Below, in pieces: positions 5,999-6,521 of a stretch of 6,521 nucleotides of DNA. Within the stretch, counting starts at the first letter, position 1; each line of letters opens with the position of its first letter. The notes below the pieces were generated by a model. It made no database searches, was not told the DNA's origin, and saw only the letters and a list, made by a program, of their open reading frames with translations. The stretch lies in the NCBI GenBank assembly GCA_031267475.1, contig JAIRZA010000063.1:1-6521 (forward strand). The letters are read 5' to 3'. The position numbers and the translations under genes are program-made. Source of the DNA: Spirochaetaceae bacterium (lineage in GTDB: Bacteria > Spirochaetota > Spirochaetia > Treponematales > Breznakiellaceae).

Positions 5999-6115
5999 CC
6001 TCGGCGCGCGTATCCGATGGTCTTCCTCTATGAGTATGCGCCGGAGGGGTGATACGCTTATCTTTACTCCCGCCTACGCCGCCAGCTTCTCCGCCGCAAA
6101 TGCCGGTCCGAAATC
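5999..6115 (-). pseudogene. ISNCY-like transposase remnant, upstream piece
   Basis: The minus strand reads DFGPAFAAEKLAA, an in-frame TAG (6074-6076), then AGVKISVSPLRRILIEED and RIRAPR. This is the helix-turn-helix-like stretch that precedes the catalytic core in ISNCY-type transposases (D-F-G-P, AAEKL, then S-x-x-x-L-R-R). The stop codon shows decay independent of the later insertions. Similarity starts abruptly at the Asp codon (6113-6115), the base before the IS3-family left end. It ends at about 5999, where the hairpin block begins. The residues normally before DFGP are absent here and should lie beyond the IS3-family element. Confidence 0.7.
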
Positions 6116-6163
6116 TGGACCTTACCCGATCTGGCAGACACAAAAATAAGCGGGAAATATAAC

Positions 6164-6173
6164 GGAGAAGGAG
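6164..6173 (+). promoter_or_regulatory. Strong ribosome-binding site of IS3-family orfA
   Basis: GGAGAAGGAG is purine-rich and anti-Shine-Dalgarno complementary, ending 5 nt before the ATG at 6179. It fixes that ATG as the start rather than the later in-frame ATG at 6191, and is much stronger than the site of the large upstream gene. Confidence 0.75.
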
Positions 6174-6178
6174 CAAAA

Positions 6179-6469
6179 ATGGGAAAGAAAATGAAAGAAC
6201 GGCGTGTGTACACGAAAGAATTCAAAATCGAGGCGGTGTCCCTGGCGGAGAAACGGGAAAAGCCGGTAACCCAGACAGCCCGGTACCCGGGGGTCAACGA
6301 AAACGTATTGTACCGGTGGATACAGCGGTCAAAGGCGGCGGTTCACGACCGGCTGCCGGCGTTCCCCGGACACGGACGGCCCCGGGGCGAGGAACTGGTC
6401 CGCCTGCGGAAAGAGGTCAAGGCGCTGAGAACGGCGGACGAAATCCTAAAAAAAGCGGCCGGACTTTAG
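6179..6469 (+). CDS. IS3-family transposase OrfA (helix-turn-helix protein)
   Basis: The 96-residue protein is of normal length for OrfA. It has the N-terminal DNA-binding domain of the HTH_Tnp_1 (IS911/IS3 OrfA) type: RRVYTKEFKIEAVSLAEK, then QTARYPGVNENVLYRWIQ, about residues 8-49. A C-terminal leucine-zipper-like helix follows, EELVRLRKEVKALRTADEILKKA (about 71-94). OrfA binds the element's terminal repeats and pairs with the OrfB catalytic part. Small oddities: YPG where most relatives have YG, and TAD in the LREE-N/D-EIL position. The frame ends in TAG directly after an A7 run, where the family normally shifts frame. Start choice rests on the strong RBS at 6164-6173. Confidence 0.9.
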   Translation: MGKKMKERRVYTKEFKIEAVSLAEKREKPVTQTARYPGVNENVLYRWIQRSKAAVHDRLPAFPGHGRPRGEELVRLRKEVKALRTADEILKKAAGL

Positions 6470-6473
6470 TCCG
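6448..6473 (+). promoter_or_regulatory. Candidate programmed frameshift site in orfA
   Basis: Seven A residues (6448-6454) read in frame as A-AAA-AAA, a slippery heptamer used for -1 frameshifting in IS3-family elements. Five nt later CGGAC (6460-6464) pairs with GTCCG (6469-6473) across a 4-nt loop that holds the start of the orfA TAG stop, a plausible stimulatory hairpin. A -1 shift would enter a frame ending with VIFAQGDPQ and TGA at 6502-6504, not directly the apparent orfB frame. Confidence 0.5.
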
Positions 6474-6500
6474 AGTCATCTTCGCGCAGGGAGACCCCCA

Positions 6501-6521
6501 GTGACGGCGTACCGGTTCATG
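6501..6521 (+). CDS. Possible start of IS3-family transposase OrfB (partial)
   Basis: GTG at 6501 opens VTAYRFM, cut off by the window end. OrfB proteins often begin with a short stretch such as YRFI or YAFI before the PVxxxC segment, so the match is suggestive but only seven residues long. The GTG overlaps the TGA of the orfA -1 frame (GTGA, 6501-6504), which fits translational coupling. GGGAGA at 6489-6494 could be its ribosome site, 6 nt upstream. Confidence 0.4.

Larger units (their letters stand above)
6116..6521 (+). mobile_element. IS3-family insertion sequence, left end and orfA (partial)
   Basis: The left end is placed at 6116 because the older transposase similarity stops there. 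The sequence from there (TGGACCTTACCC, GACAC at 6138-6142, TAAGCGGG) also resembles the left terminal repeat of IS3 as I recall it. It is followed by an RBS, orfA, a slippery A-run and a candidate orfB start. The right end is outside the window, so completeness and the target duplication (usually 3-4 bp in this family) cannot be judged. Bases just outside the left end are AATC. Confidence 0.7.

Noticed and set aside
5701..6033. ORFs 5701-5970 (-) and 5833-6033 (+)
   Set aside because: They cross the hairpin repeats and are built largely from palindrome sequence. A faint transposase look in LAAAYANHFIGAKT is too weak and in the wrong place relative to the DFGP piece.
6191..6193. Second in-frame ATG as orfA start
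   Set aside because: The strong Shine-Dalgarno sequence is positioned 5 nt before the first ATG at 6179.
5967..6297. Minus-strand ORFs 5967-6176 and 6064-6297
   Set aside because: They are antisense to the IS3 start or in a different frame from the DFGP/AAEKL transposase similarity.

Overview
The window holds one very large intact gene, flanked by small palindrome-rich repeat elements on both sides and followed by nested, decayed insertion sequences. The organism is probably a Gram-negative, diderm host- or gut-associated bacterium of intermediate GC. My best guess is a Treponema-like spirochaete, from the general look of the repeats, the insertion-sequence remnants and the protein. Nothing here (rRNA, housekeeping gene) proves it, and if the large protein is SprA-related a Bacteroidota-like lineage must stay open.

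Layout. Bases 1-149 form a small element with imperfect 16-bp terminal inverted repeats and several internal hairpins, resembling a MITE. Its right end appears to supply the -35 half of a promoter (137-166) for the large gene. That gene (213-5090, GTG start) encodes a 1625-residue exported protein ending in an aromatic residue. It reads as an outer-membrane beta-barrel, and several segments follow the same order and local patterns as the Type IX secretion translocon protein SprA. From about 5091 to 6178 there is no intact gene. The stretch holds (a) a compact cluster of hairpins just after the stop codon, (b) a 28-codon ORF that may be a truncated transposase start, (c) a decayed ISNCY-like DDE transposase on the minus strand, split into two pieces by about 250 bp of hairpin repeats, and (d) the left end of an IS3-family element. 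That element begins exactly where the older transposase similarity stops and carries an intact orfA (6179-6469); the orfB start lies at the window edge.

How the parts relate. The large gene looks monocistronic, with no co-transcribed partner in view. The rest records successive insertion events: hairpin block and IS3 element both into an already old transposase gene. The most unusual signal is the hairpin family. Short perfect palindromes with A/T-rich loops of 3-4 nt, closed by G:C pairs, occur on both sides of the large gene. Two copies of a composite, roughly 105-nt arrangement lie in inverted orientation (5183-5285 and 5749-5859), and their stems differ in sequence while remaining paired. 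This suggests that the folded structure is conserved or is what spreads.
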